Assembly (NCBI RefSeq): GCF_001642475.1
Contig: NW_019173935.1
Coordinates: 124,001-188,000, forward strand
Source: Fonsecaea monophora
Taxonomy: Eukaryota; Ascomycota; Eurotiomycetes; Chaetothyriales; Herpotrichiellaceae
DNA length: 64,000 bases
Reading direction: 5' to 3'
The notes under the pieces were generated by a model. The model searched no databases and had not been told where the DNA came from. It saw only the letters and a program-made list of their open reading frames with translations. Each line of letters begins with the position of its first letter. The stretch's first letter is position 1. Of this stretch, positions 33,410-42,654 are shown in pieces. A program made the position numbers and the translations under genes.

Positions 33410-35524
33410 ATGGCCAAGGGTAAGAAACCTAAGTCGGCAGACCAAAAGGCCCGCACAGCGGCGAAGCAAATGAAGAAGGCCGCGAAAGGCGAGAAAAAGA
33501 AAAGCGCCAAAGCAGCGGCTTTGAACGCCGATTCGGACGGTGACGACGATGGTGATCTTGATGCTATGCTAGCTGCTTACGCTGAAGAGCAGGCCAAGTA
33601 CCTCAAGGTCACAGAGCAGCCTTGTGACCCTCCTGGCCCGAGGTCGTCCAGCACCATAGTCGCCTCGCCCTCCAACAGGAACGAGCTGTTCGTTTTTGGT
33701 GGCGAGTACCATGATGGGAGCACCGCCTCCTTCTACAATGACCTATTCGTATACCTCATCGATAAAGGTGAGTGGCACCAGATAGTCTCAGGAAACAGCC
33801 CCTTGCCCCGGAGCGGGCATGCCGCCTGTCGAGGCGGTAATACTGGTGGCATTTACGTCTCTGGGGGTGAATTTTCCTCCCCGAAGCAGAACCAATTTTA
33901 TCATTATCACGACTTTTGGCATTTGGACACTGAAACAAGAGAGTGGACCAAGCTCGAACCACGGGGAAAAGGCAAAAGCCCACCTGCTAGAAGCGGTCAC
34001 CGGATGACATATTTCAAGAACTATATTGTGCTCTTCGGCGGTTTTCAAGACACGTCACAGCAAACAAAGTACCTGAATGACACATGGATTTATGACTGCA
34101 AGGAGAATACGTGGCATGAGATGAAACTACAACCGGCAGCCCAAAGACCCGACCCTCGTTCCTCGTTCAGTTTGCTGCCCCACGAATCTGGCGCTGTTTT
34201 GTACGGAGGCTACTCTCGTGTGAAGACAACGACAGGTGCTGGAGCTAGCGGGAAGCAAGCTGGCAAAGGGAGCAGCGGTTCAGCCCCAGTGCGCAATATC
34301 CTCAAACCTCTTGTGCACCAAGATACATGGTTCCTCCGCATCACGCCGCCAGCCTCAGATGCCCCAAGCGGTACCCCTCCAGCACTCCGCTGGGAACGTC
34401 GGAAACGACCGGCCAATGCACCAAACCCACCTCGGGCAGGTGTAACCATGTCCTTCCATAAAGGGCGCGGGATCTTGTTCGGAGGCGTGCACGATGTCGA
34501 AGACAGCGAAGAAGGCATTGACAGCGAGTTTTTCAACGAGCTGTTTATCTGGAACATTGATCGAAATCGATTCTTTCCACTGAGCCTGAGAAGGCCGAAG
34601 GCCGGCGGCCCCAAAAAGCAACTCCAGAACGCAACCCGAGGAGGTCGGGCTCGAGGCAAGGCGGACGAGGAAGAACTCCTGCGCAACCTCGCGGCTCTCG
34701 AGACCAAGGGCACGATATCGGCCGCCGAGGGTATCGAGCTTGATATAAAGGACGAGGAAGAGCCTGAACCCGAGCCGCCGAAACGTGTCTATCCCGTGCG
34801 GTTCGAGATGCCCCATCCTCGCTTCAACGCGCAGCTTGCCGTACAGGATGACACGCTGTATATCTTTGGAGGCACCTTGGAGAAGAAAGACGTCGAAATC
34901 ACGTTCTCTGACCTCTACGCCATTGACCTGGGCAAGCTCGACGGTGTGAAAGAACTGCACTACGTCGAACCGACCAATTGGAACGTGACTATCCAAGAAG
35001 ATAGCGACGAGGAGATGGATGATGATGATGACGACGACGACGATGATGACCTCGAAGGCGGGGACGATGAGATGGAAGACATGGATACGGACGAAGACCT
35101 CGAAAGTAGAACGGACACCATGTCCATCGACACGCGGCCCTCCATCTCCACAGCCCAAACGACACCCATGTTACGGCCGACCGAACTCGAGACCGAACCC
35201 GAGATCCTTGCGTCGCAGGACCCCCGCCCCTTCCCACGCCCGTTCGAGTCTCGTCGAGACTTCTACACCCGCACCTCGGAAGACTGGCAGCGCTTGCTCA
35301 TCGAGAAACAGTCGTACGGGGGCAGAGCTGAGATGGCGGCGTTGGCGGCAGAGCAGACGATCAAGGAGTTGAGGAAGAAGGCATTCGAACAGGCTGAGGA
35401 GAGGTGGTGGGATTGCCGCGAGGAGGTGGCAAGATTGGAGGACGAACAGGAAGAGGCGGGCATTGGCGAGATTGTCAGCATGGAAGGTCGGAGTGCTGAC
35501 GCGGGCGCGGGCAGGAGACGTTAA
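33410..35524 (+). CDS. KEL3: Kelch-repeat protein (Kel3/KLHDC4 type)
   Basis: Single-exon protein of 704 aa. It opens with a basic, Lys/Ala-rich tail (KGKKPKSADQKARTAAKQMK), then a short acidic patch, as in the KLHDC4/Kel3 family. Six or so Kelch blades occupy about residues 80-530, each with the glycine pair and spaced aromatic residues: ELFVFGGEYHDG, GIYVSGGEFSS, YIVLFGGFQD, GAVLYGGYSR, GILFGGVHD and DTLYIFGGTLEK. A region with Glu/Asp runs follows, including a tract of ten aspartates encoded near 35020-35050, and the C-terminus is a helical DUF4110-like segment (SEDWQRLLIEKQSYGG to the end). Family members are cytoplasmic or nuclear proteins of unknown biochemical role. The gene is divergent to the RecQ gene and convergent to GPI16, with only 92 bp to the latter. 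Confidence 0.92.
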   Translation: MAKGKKPKSADQKARTAAKQMKKAAKGEKKKSAKAAALNADSDGDDDGDLDAMLAAYAEEQAKYLKVTEQPCDPPGPRSSSTIVASPSNRNELFVFGGEYHDGSTASFYNDLFVYLIDKGEWHQIVSGNSPLPRSGHAACRGGNTGGIYVSGGEFSSPKQNQFYHYHDFWHLDTETREWTKLEPRGKGKSPPARSGHRMTYFKNYIVLFGGFQDTSQQTKYLNDTWIYDCKENTWHEMKLQPAAQRPDPRSSFSLLPHESGAVLYGGYSRVKTTTGAGASGKQAGKGSSGSAPVRNILKPLVHQDTWFLRITPPASDAPSGTPPALRWERRKRPANAPNPPRAGVTMSFHKGRGILFGGVHDVEDSEEGIDSEFFNELFIWNIDRNRFFPLSLRRPKAGGPKKQLQNATRGGRARGKADEEELLRNLAALETKGTISAAEGIELDIKDEEEPEPEPPKRVYPVRFEMPHPRFNAQLAVQDDTLYIFGGTLEKKDVEITFSDLYAIDLGKLDGVKELHYVEPTNWNVTIQEDSDEEMDDDDDDDDDDDLEGGDDEMEDMDTDEDLESRTDTMSIDTRPSISTAQTTPMLRPTELETEPEILASQDPRPFPRPFESRRDFYTRTSEDWQRLLIEKQSYGGRAEMAALAAEQTIKELRKKAFEQAEERWWDCREEVARLEDEQEEAGIGEIVSMEGRSADAGAGRRR

Positions 35525-35616
35525 GAACAGGAGGACCACAAGACATTTACGCGAGCCAGCAGGGGGGAAAGACCCATTGATAGGAACCAATTGACGGTGG
35601 GAAACAAAACCAGTAT

Positions 35617-37449
35617 CTATTCCACTTTTCCTTTCCCTTGCAATCGATCCTTCACTCGTACAGTCATTCCCTGTACCGCGCCCTTTGCCCGTTTCACAAG
35701 GCCCGGTATTTTGCCCTGTCCAACCTCGTCAGCGCCAACGAATCTCCTGACCAACAAGTTGTAAATGCTCCCAAACGCCAATGCCATAACCGTACTCGTC
35801 AATATGATCACATTATATGGCATGGAAAAATCGGGTGTTGGCAATGGCAATAACAAGCTTGTCGTTCTAATATACACATCCCTAACATTTCCCGTGACTT
35901 GGTCGATTAGTTCTGGTGAAAGAATTCGAATTACCGCAGGAGGAATGTTAAACCCACGATTTGCATCGGGCGGGTATTCTGTATACCGAAGAATGGACTT
36001 TTCAAAGGCATAGGTTAGAGAGACGGTGGTGAGGGGTGGCACGTTGAGCAGAAGTTCAAGTTGTGTGCCCCGGTGTCGGTCGATCGCAGGTTGGTAATAC
36101 ATGTCCATAATGATTTTTTCTTCGTCAGGTTGGGAAGAGTCGAAAGGGGTTGAGGATGAATGCGTGATCCGTGCCTTAAGAGTGTGCATGAAGGGGCGCA
36201 TGAACCAGGGTAGACTCTCAAAGTAGACGAATTGGACGGGCTCAGTCGAGGACGGGTTTGTAATGATAGTGCGCATGCCTCCGTGAGCAGCACCATGGCC
36301 AGTCATGGTTCTTTCTGCTCGGAGAAGTTCATGGCCCAAGTCGTGCTTCCTGGTGGTAGATTGTTGTTGGGGCAATTCAAGATCAAATTCTTCGAATGGC
36401 ATTATCGCATAACACCTTGATTCGGTAGGGCCAGGCTCAGATTTGACCTCAAACCCACTGTGACTAACCAGTACCATTCGATCATGCGGGACATTCAGAC
36501 ACAAGGGTTTCGGATCAGGGCCCTCGTCGTCTGCCAGGGGACACGTCCCTGCCATCGTCCTTCCAAAGACATCCTTGAGAGACCATGACATTTCATCCAC
36601 CATGTCGCGAGGATAGCAAGTATCGTGTGAATGGTAAGGCTTAGACTCGTCACAAACGAGCTGTTCAGGAGGAATTGGTCTCGGGATAGGATTATCTCGT
36701 GGTCGTTTGGATCGTTCAATATCGAGGACAATATCAATAGTCTGACTGATTTCAATCTGGCATTCGGCAACCCCAGAAGAACATTTTGGCCGCACGTCTA
36801 TGGCCATGCTCTGCCATGAAGCGTCGAAAACCTTGTGTCCATCCAGAAGGCTTGAAATCCCAGCCTTGCCCTTGCACGGCAGGAGTTTCAGGAAGGGCGT
36901 CAGATTCTCTGTGCACACCACTTCTCCAGGAAGGACTCCATGCAAAAGGTGAAGATTTTGGGTGCTGTTTTGAAATGTCCCAGAAGGTTGGAAAGACAAG
37001 ACAGGTTTGGTGGTCCTGGTTGAATCAATGAAATTCAACGAGGCACAGAAAAGGCCTGAGAGCGATTGGGTCAAAGTTGTCCACTTTGCAAATGCATCTT
37101 CCTCCGAATCCGCATCAATCCATGCCCATAATTCCACCCCAGTTCCCCCTTCTTTGGTGCCATCCCAGGGACGCGCACCCCAAAGCTCCGGATCCCAGCG
37201 CCCGGTGGTGAACCTTAGATGTAATTCTTGTGTATCGGCATGTCTGAGCGCCTGGCCCAGAGAACGAGGGAAGTATCTGAAGTTCTGGGATCCATAATCG
37301 AGGGCACTTTCGTTGCTGCGGAAGTCGAATGAAGCGAGGAGAGAACCGAGGGGTAAAGGAGTGAGAGTCAATCGCTCAGAGTAATCCGAGGCTGCGACGC
37401 TCAAAACCAGGAGCGCGACATTGAGGAGAAGAAATAGAAGCCGGGACAT
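35617..37449 (-). CDS. GPI16: GPI transamidase subunit Gpi16 (PIG-T)
   Basis: Single-exon protein of 610 aa, the same length as the yeast protein. Residues 1-20 are a signal peptide (MSRLLFLLLNVALLVLSVAA). The lumenal domain starts with YSERLTLTPLPLG and continues with family-typical NFRYFPRSLGQ, LHLRFTTGRWDPELWG and ELWAWID. A central part contains HDTCYPRDMVDEMSWSLKDV, and one transmembrane helix lies near the C-terminus (NVIILTSTVMALAFGSIYNL), followed by a short basic cytosolic tail. Gpi16 is a core subunit of the ER complex that replaces a protein's C-terminal signal with a GPI anchor, the step that the CFEM protein in this window would need. It is head to head with LUC7 (301 bp apart). 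Confidence 0.96.
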   Translation of the reverse strand: MSRLLFLLLNVALLVLSVAASDYSERLTLTPLPLGSLLASFDFRSNESALDYGSQNFRYFPRSLGQALRHADTQELHLRFTTGRWDPELWGARPWDGTKEGGTGVELWAWIDADSEEDAFAKWTTLTQSLSGLFCASLNFIDSTRTTKPVLSFQPSGTFQNSTQNLHLLHGVLPGEVVCTENLTPFLKLLPCKGKAGISSLLDGHKVFDASWQSMAIDVRPKCSSGVAECQIEISQTIDIVLDIERSKRPRDNPIPRPIPPEQLVCDESKPYHSHDTCYPRDMVDEMSWSLKDVFGRTMAGTCPLADDEGPDPKPLCLNVPHDRMVLVSHSGFEVKSEPGPTESRCYAIMPFEEFDLELPQQQSTTRKHDLGHELLRAERTMTGHGAAHGGMRTIITNPSSTEPVQFVYFESLPWFMRPFMHTLKARITHSSSTPFDSSQPDEEKIIMDMYYQPAIDRHRGTQLELLLNVPPLTTVSLTYAFEKSILRYTEYPPDANRGFNIPPAVIRILSPELIDQVTGNVRDVYIRTTSLLLPLPTPDFSMPYNVIILTSTVMALAFGSIYNLLVRRFVGADEVGQGKIPGLVKRAKGAVQGMTVRVKDRLQGKGKVE

Positions 37450-37750
37450 GCCGGCATCGTTATCAGTAACTTCTCATTCCGTTTGTGCTGAGATACACTG
37501 ACAATAGTAGGGTCAAGTGCACAAAAAGGACACCGAGTCGCAGAGGAAAGTTGGACGTTACAAATTCTGCCGCAGTTCAGCCGATTCCTCCACCACTTCT
37601 TTCTCTCCATTTGCGGACTTGGGACTGCACATCGCAACGCTTCTCACAAAACAGACACCATAGAATTCGGACTCTATTCGATCGGACATTTCACCAGACA
37701 CACACCGGAAAACCTACAGAGCCCATCAAGGTGTCAAAAAATCACTCGCC
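37450..37750. promoter_or_regulatory. Divergent promoter: GPI16 and LUC7
   Basis: A 301-bp region between two divergent start codons, so both promoters must be here. Composition is mixed with several pyrimidine-rich stretches on the plus strand near 37590-37640; no specific motif is called. Confidence 0.5.
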
Positions 37751-38659
37751 ATGGCGGCCGAGCAGCGCAAGCTGCTTGAGCAGCTGATGGGGGACCAGTT
37801 CATGGGAATGGGCTCTTCCTCCTCCAAATCGGCGAACCTCACCCTCACTTCACCCAATGTTTGCCGTTCATACCTGGTCGGAACATGCCCCCACGACCTC
37901 TTCACAAACACAAAGCAAGATCTTGGCCCTTGCCCGAAAGCTCACCCGGAGAACCTGAAGATGGAATATGACTCCCTCTCGCAGGCAGAGAAACAGAAAT
38001 ACGGATTCGACTACGACTATATGAGAGATATGCAGAAATACATTGATGACTGCAATAGAAGGATTGACCAAGCGCAACGGCGGTTAGAGAAGACGCCCGA
38101 TGAGATACGGCAGACGAACAACCTCCTCAAACTTATATCTGATCTGACCAAGACAATAAACACGGGTCTCCTCGAAGTCAGTTGTCTCGCAGAAATGGGG
38201 TCTGTCAGTCTGGCGTGCAGCGAATTCCACAAAGTCCGAACCGCAAAACTAGCCAAAGAACAAGCCGAGCGGGATCTGAAGTCGTTATCAGACACATCAG
38301 GTCCTTCAGGGCACCAAAAACTACAAGTGTGCGACGTCTGTGGCGCATATTTGTCCAGACTAGATAATGACAGACGATTGGCCGACCATTTCTACGGAAA
38401 AATGCACCTGGGATACGCGCAGATGAGGCGGACGCATGAAACGCTACAGAAAGAATTGAAGGGACGAGGGCCACCGCCAGCCAGGCCGCAGGAAGAGAAC
38501 ACGAGTGGGAGCCCCACAGGACCGAGAGGTTACGACGATGGAGGATATGGCGATGGTGGCGGATGGGGGAGAGGTGGTGGAGGATACGGACGAGGAGGCG
38601 GCGGTGGCTACGGTAGGGGCGGCGGAGGATACCGCGGACGAGGAAGGGGTCGGTGGTAG
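37751..38659 (+). CDS. LUC7: U1 snRNP protein Luc7
   Basis: Single-exon protein of 302 aa. The LUC7 fold is complete: N-terminal helix (RKLLEQLMGDQFMGM), a CCCH zinc finger with VCRSYLVGTCPHDLF and CPKAH, a long coiled-coil (about residues 75-195), and a C2H2 finger (VCDVCGAYLSRLDNDRRLAD, then the histidines of DHFYGKMH). Luc7 is a U1 snRNP component that helps choose 5' splice sites in the nucleus. The C-terminus is unusual: instead of the Arg/Ser-rich tail known from animal LUC7-like proteins it has about 55 residues of Gly/Tyr/Arg (GGGYGRGG-type repeats ending in RGRGRGRW). The tail is in frame and there is no sign of a frameshift. Start at 37751 gives the family N-terminus. Confidence 0.94.
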   Translation: MAAEQRKLLEQLMGDQFMGMGSSSSKSANLTLTSPNVCRSYLVGTCPHDLFTNTKQDLGPCPKAHPENLKMEYDSLSQAEKQKYGFDYDYMRDMQKYIDDCNRRIDQAQRRLEKTPDEIRQTNNLLKLISDLTKTINTGLLEVSCLAEMGSVSLACSEFHKVRTAKLAKEQAERDLKSLSDTSGPSGHQKLQVCDVCGAYLSRLDNDRRLADHFYGKMHLGYAQMRRTHETLQKELKGRGPPPARPQEENTSGSPTGPRGYDDGGYGDGGGWGRGGGGYGRGGGGGYGRGGGGYRGRGRGRW

Positions 38660-39371
38660 AATCGCCGGTCCTCTCCATCTCCATTGCCTCCTCCGAAGAG
38701 CGAGGACGTGCCTCCAGGATTTGTGGTCATGAAACATGATTGCGACGCATAGCGGGTGGGAAAATCGGGGTTGGGATTGGGGGATCAACGAACAAGTATG
38801 GCGTCGCCGGACTGGGGAGGCACTTGTTACTACTACACTCGGGCGTGGCGTTTGTCTCTTTCTGTCTCCTGTTGCACTATCAGCCTTGTTCTCGCAATGG
38901 GAGAAGAAGGAGGGGCGGTACAAGGATGTACAAGGATGCGGGAGATCGAGGCCGGGATGCAGGAGGAGGAAAGGCACCGCAAAAAAAAGCGACGTGATAC
39001 CCGGAAATGCATACATCTTTTTTCTCCCTAAACCTTCAATCCTCTAGTTGCGCCCTGCTGTCCAGAAAGCATCAGGTCAATACGGAGAGCGCGAATCGAC
39101 AAGCGTGCATAGAACCGGGTATTGCGTGCATTTATTGTATTGTATTGTATTCGTGAGGTATACATCTAGCGTAACATTCGCCAACTATACAATGGGCGCA
39201 AGTCAAGTCAGTGGACAGCGAACAGCAGACAACGAACAGCGAACAGCACCCACAACGCACCAGGAGACGAGCCATCTCAAAACGCGGGACAGATGCTCTG
39301 GGTCAGCCGCACCGACTCATGATGACGCTGCCGCTCCTTGTCCTGCTGTCGATGTCACTGGTTACTTGTCC
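38660..39371. other. Intergenic region between convergent LUC7 and RGG gene
   Basis: About 710 bp with no supported gene. It contains a TATTG-type short tandem repeat at about 39132-39151 and an imperfect repeat of a GAACAGC-like unit at about 39217-39250. Short overlapping frames at 38736-39047 are not protein-like. Confidence 0.5.
39132..39151. repeat. TATTG pentanucleotide repeat
   Basis: Nearly four copies of a TATTG unit in the 3' intergenic region between two convergent genes. Confidence 0.65.
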
Positions 39372-40760
39372 CTACCAGAATTTTCTGGGCTTGCCCCTAC
39401 TCTCTGCGCTGAGTTCGCTGGACTCGACCTGTTCGGCCCAGGATCCTCCTCCGCCGTCACCGCTCGCGCCACCTTCTCCTCCTCCTGCCAGATCGCCAGA
39501 GGTCCAGGCTGGGCCTGTATTCGTCCCTGCAGCCGTACCCGAAGCTGATGCTGATGCGCCTGTTGATGCGCCTGTTGATTCTCCGGTGGTAGGGTTATAG
39601 CCAGGGAGGGAGGGAAAGTCCGTTTCGACAGACCAGCCTGGCTGTTGGTTGTTGTCGCTGTTGTCGCCGTTGCCGCCGCTATAGCCACCATATCCTCCTC
39701 TTCCTCTGGGATTCCCTCGACCTCTTCCTCGTGCGCCGCCTCTGCCGCCGCCTCGTCCCCTCCCTCGTCCCCGTCCCCGGTCTTCATGCCACTCGTACAT
39801 CTTCAAGTCATCCTCCTCACCGGGGCCTGATGGTGGTGGCGGTGGCGGTCCAGAGGAGTATCCTCCTCTCCTCCCCCCTCTCCCGTTGATCTGCTGCTCG
39901 TCCTTGTCCCGATCCCACTCCCTCCCCAGCTGGCCCGCCATCTTCCTCTGCCGGTTCTTCTCCCTCTCCCCTTCCATCACTCTCCGGTCCTTGGCGTCCC
40001 TCACCCGCCTCTCCTTCGCTTGTCGTTCTCTCGCCTCAAAGTTTGCGGCGTCCTCCTGCGCCCGCGCGTGCGCTGCCGCGAGGGACTGCGACCGTTCCTT
40101 CGCCGCGGCGAGTTTGGCCGTCAGTTCTTCGTCGGAGAGTTTTGGGGGGCGTATCCCCCCCGTGGAGAGGCGATCGCCGCGCACCGCAGGGATGCGAGGT
40201 GCAGTGGTGTTTGACGGGCCGCTGGGTATCCCGGCGGTGTTCCCAGCGGCGGCGGCGGCGGTCGATTCTGACGCAGGGTCTTCAGCCGGCGGCTGCTGAG
40301 CTGCCGGTTCAGAGGGTGTAGTGTTTGTTTCTGGGGTTTGTCGACCCCGTCTCCCCTGGGGCCGTGTAGACTTGGTATCTTTTCCCGCCGGTGGTGGTGG
40401 TGTCGGTGCAGCCGCCCACTTGGAGTCCTCCAACCCGACAGCAGGTTTCCTACTGGCGCTTTCTCCCCGTCCAGGGCCATAGCCACCTCTCCCCCTCTGC
40501 TTGGGCTTGAACCCCGGGAATGACGGTTCAGTCGGCGTCGGTGGCTTCACCGCCGTTGCAGGTTCGGCCGCCGGCGGTGGAATAGATTCGGCAGCGACAG
40601 GCGGAGGGACAGCGGGAGAACTGGTCACGGCCGTAGAGGGCTCAAGCGAGACCTGCTCAAGTTGAGCGGCGACCTTCTCCGGGGAGGGTGGTTCGTCAAA
40701 GGGAATGATTTCGTCGTCAAACAGATCGTCGTCCCCGCGGGATTGGGCAAAGTGGTCCAT
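39372..40760 (-). CDS. RGG-rich RNA-binding-type protein
   Basis: Single-exon protein of 462 aa from ATG 40760. The N-terminus is acidic (DDDLFDDEIIPFDEPPSPEK), followed by Pro/Ala/Thr-rich sequence to about residue 200. A segment near 200-230 (RGDRLSTGGIRPPKLSDEEL) introduces a strongly charged Arg/Glu/Lys/Ala helix (about 230-305). Next is a proline run, a segment containing KMYEWHEDRG, and a long RGG/RGR box of about 45 residues, then a Gly/Thr/Ser-rich C-terminus with a conserved-looking ending (SWAEQVESSELSAESRGKPRKFW). RGG boxes bind RNA or are sites for arginine methylation. The family is not one that I can name. The frame is open for 49 codons upstream of this ATG but without an earlier ATG. 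Confidence 0.82.
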   Translation of the reverse strand: MDHFAQSRGDDDLFDDEIIPFDEPPSPEKVAAQLEQVSLEPSTAVTSSPAVPPPVAAESIPPPAAEPATAVKPPTPTEPSFPGFKPKQRGRGGYGPGRGESASRKPAVGLEDSKWAAAPTPPPPAGKDTKSTRPQGRRGRQTPETNTTPSEPAAQQPPAEDPASESTAAAAAGNTAGIPSGPSNTTAPRIPAVRGDRLSTGGIRPPKLSDEELTAKLAAAKERSQSLAAAHARAQEDAANFEARERQAKERRVRDAKDRRVMEGEREKNRQRKMAGQLGREWDRDKDEQQINGRGGRRGGYSSGPPPPPPSGPGEEDDLKMYEWHEDRGRGRGRGRGGGRGGARGRGRGNPRGRGGYGGYSGGNGDNSDNNQQPGWSVETDFPSLPGYNPTTGESTGASTGASASASGTAAGTNTGPAWTSGDLAGGGEGGASGDGGGGSWAEQVESSELSAESRGKPRKFW

Positions 40761-41226
40761 GGCTGTGATTGAGGATAAAACAACAAAAAGGGTACGCAAT
40801 AAAACAGAGGACCAACGGCAAACGATCCCTATAGGGAATGGGTATACTCTATAACAATGATGTGCAACAAAACCAAAAAGAGGCAGACCCTTCCTCCAAG
40901 AGTACAAATTTGTGGTTTTGCTGGTAAGGAATGGACCGGGGAAATATTAAAGGTCGGAATATGATGATCTGCACAACGCTGCTCCGCATTTCTCAACTAA
41001 ATCTTGGGGAAAATCGCCGAGCTGCACGGTGCAGGGCAGAGCTTCAGGGTCGAACACATTCAGGAGTTGGCTTTACAAGACGAAGCAGTGTTTTTTAGCA
41101 GTCATGATTTTCCCCTTCTATCAATCAGTCCAACACCAAAATCCCATGTTCACTTTTACAAAAGCTCGTTGGAGCCCCCCTGTATAAATCACGAATTTCT
41201 TTACTCTGGGTTGTCCTCCGCAGTAA
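40761..41226. promoter_or_regulatory. RGG-gene upstream region and OST3 3' region
   Basis: About 470 bp between the RGG-gene start and the OST3 stop codon. The reverse strand near 40770-40900 would be the RGG-gene promoter and is A/T-rich. I see no gene here. Confidence 0.45.
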
Positions 41227-42359
41227 TCAGAATGGTGGCAACCAGAACGGATATCCTCCATTCTTGACCCGAAAGACACTCATCAAGAAGCTATACATCC
41301 CGAAAAGGATCGCGGCCCAGATGATGACCGCGGCTTGCTGGGTCTTGGGGTCCTTGATCCGCGGCACTCGCAAAGCTAGATTGATCGTTGCGAAGGCGAG
41401 GAGTGCATCTGGTAATTGGCAAGAATTAGCAAGAACATCTTTATAGACAGACTGTATTTTACTGGTTGTCGTCGGCCGGCAGACTTACACATTGCAGCGA
41501 CAATTTGTGTCTCCATCCCATACTGGTTCTGAAACCCGCCAGCGAAGTAGCTGATTCCCCCACGTCCGTTTCCAGCAACATAGGGTACCCTGCGAATATG
41601 GTTGAACATATGGCCACTAGTAAAGAGCAAGATCATGATCAAGCTGATACCCGCCCACAAGTTGCGGTTCTGAATGATTGGCATCAGGTAGGGATAAGCG
41701 ACAGTAATGAATGTGAACAGGCCCAAGGTGATGGTCAGGAACGCGCCGATTCTTGCATAGTTGATAGGTCGGACGATGGGAGGATAATCGCCAGGAGGGA
41801 GATGGCGTTGGAGCCAGCCATAGACGCCTTCAGCCGATTGAGGACCGAGGAAATCGAGTCGGAGGGGTTGACCTTCAGGTTTGGCATGCTCGCCGACGGT
41901 AGGGGGGAAGAAGAGGAGGACAGGAGCGGTTTGAAGTTGGAGCTGTATGGGAAGTCTGTCAGCAAAGAGCTCGTCACCGTCCCAGAACTAATGCCACCAA
42001 CAAACCTTCATGAAGACGTTTCTGCCCTGATCGAAATCAATGGTGCTCAGAAGCAACCTCTTGTCCCCATTACGATCGCCCTTCTGCCAGCTTTTCCCCA
42101 AAATGCTCCATTCCGGATCGAACTCTCGACAGATCCCACAAGCGTATTTGGCATCTCGAGCAGTCAGCAGGACAGCCAGAGAGTAGTCCCGAGGCGAGGC
42201 TGTCAGTTCATAGTAGCTTTTCTCGTCGAGTTCGAAAGGTGCGGAGGAGGCCTGTTTGGCAAAGTAGGTGTCGAATTTGTTTGTCGTGGCAACCTTTTTA
42301 GCGGAGACCCCGGCCGTCAGGGAGAGCGCTGTGAGCGCCAGCAGTCTCAATAGCCGCAT
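41227..42359 (-). CDS. OST3: Oligosaccharyltransferase subunit Ost3/Ost6
   Basis: Predicted 329-aa protein from three exons: 42359-42006, 41942-41489 and 41408-41227. Both joins keep frame (introns 63 and 80 bp). Residues 1-20 are a signal peptide (MRLLRLLALTALSLTAGVSA). The lumenal thioredoxin-like domain has the redox motif CGIC in DAKYACGICREFDP, and the strand LLLSTIDFDQGRNVF; the first intron falls straight after NVFMK and the next exon starts LQLQTAPVLLFFPP. Four hydrophobic helices follow from about residue 185, including FLTITLGLFTFITVAYPYLM and WAGISLIMILLFTSG. The protein ends KNGGYPFWLPPF. The subunit helps N-glycosylate cysteine-containing acceptor sites in the ER. The C-terminal exon has the family's last membrane helix. 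Length is like the yeast protein (350 aa). Confidence 0.94.
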
Positions 42360-42654
42360 GTCTTTGGCCTGGGCAAGATGAAGGAGTTTGGATACGGAGA
42401 GGGGACTTGGGAAACTACAGCCCGCGAGACAGGGTGTTCAATTGAATTCTTCGGCAAAGTTGCATGTTTTACGAATCATTCAGATGGGGCTCAATTGCAT
42501 CCTCCGCTACAACCACTTGATGCACAGGACACCCAGTTGTCTCTATGGATGAAAATATGGAGGATTCATCTCGGTCGTATTGAAAGGTCTGGTTTTTACA
42601 TTCCAAGGTGCATAAAATGCTTTCAATCTTGCACATTTACACTCTTGAGCAGAT

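Noticed and set aside
34355..35158. Minus-strand frame of 267 codons within the Kelch gene
   Set aside because: Opposite strand of a gene with clear Kelch blades; its Val/Ile runs mirror the poly-Asp tract.
41466..42353. Plus-strand frame of 295 codons over OST3
   Set aside because: OST3 on the minus strand is a clear three-exon gene with signal peptide and CGIC motif; the antisense frame has no recognisable features.
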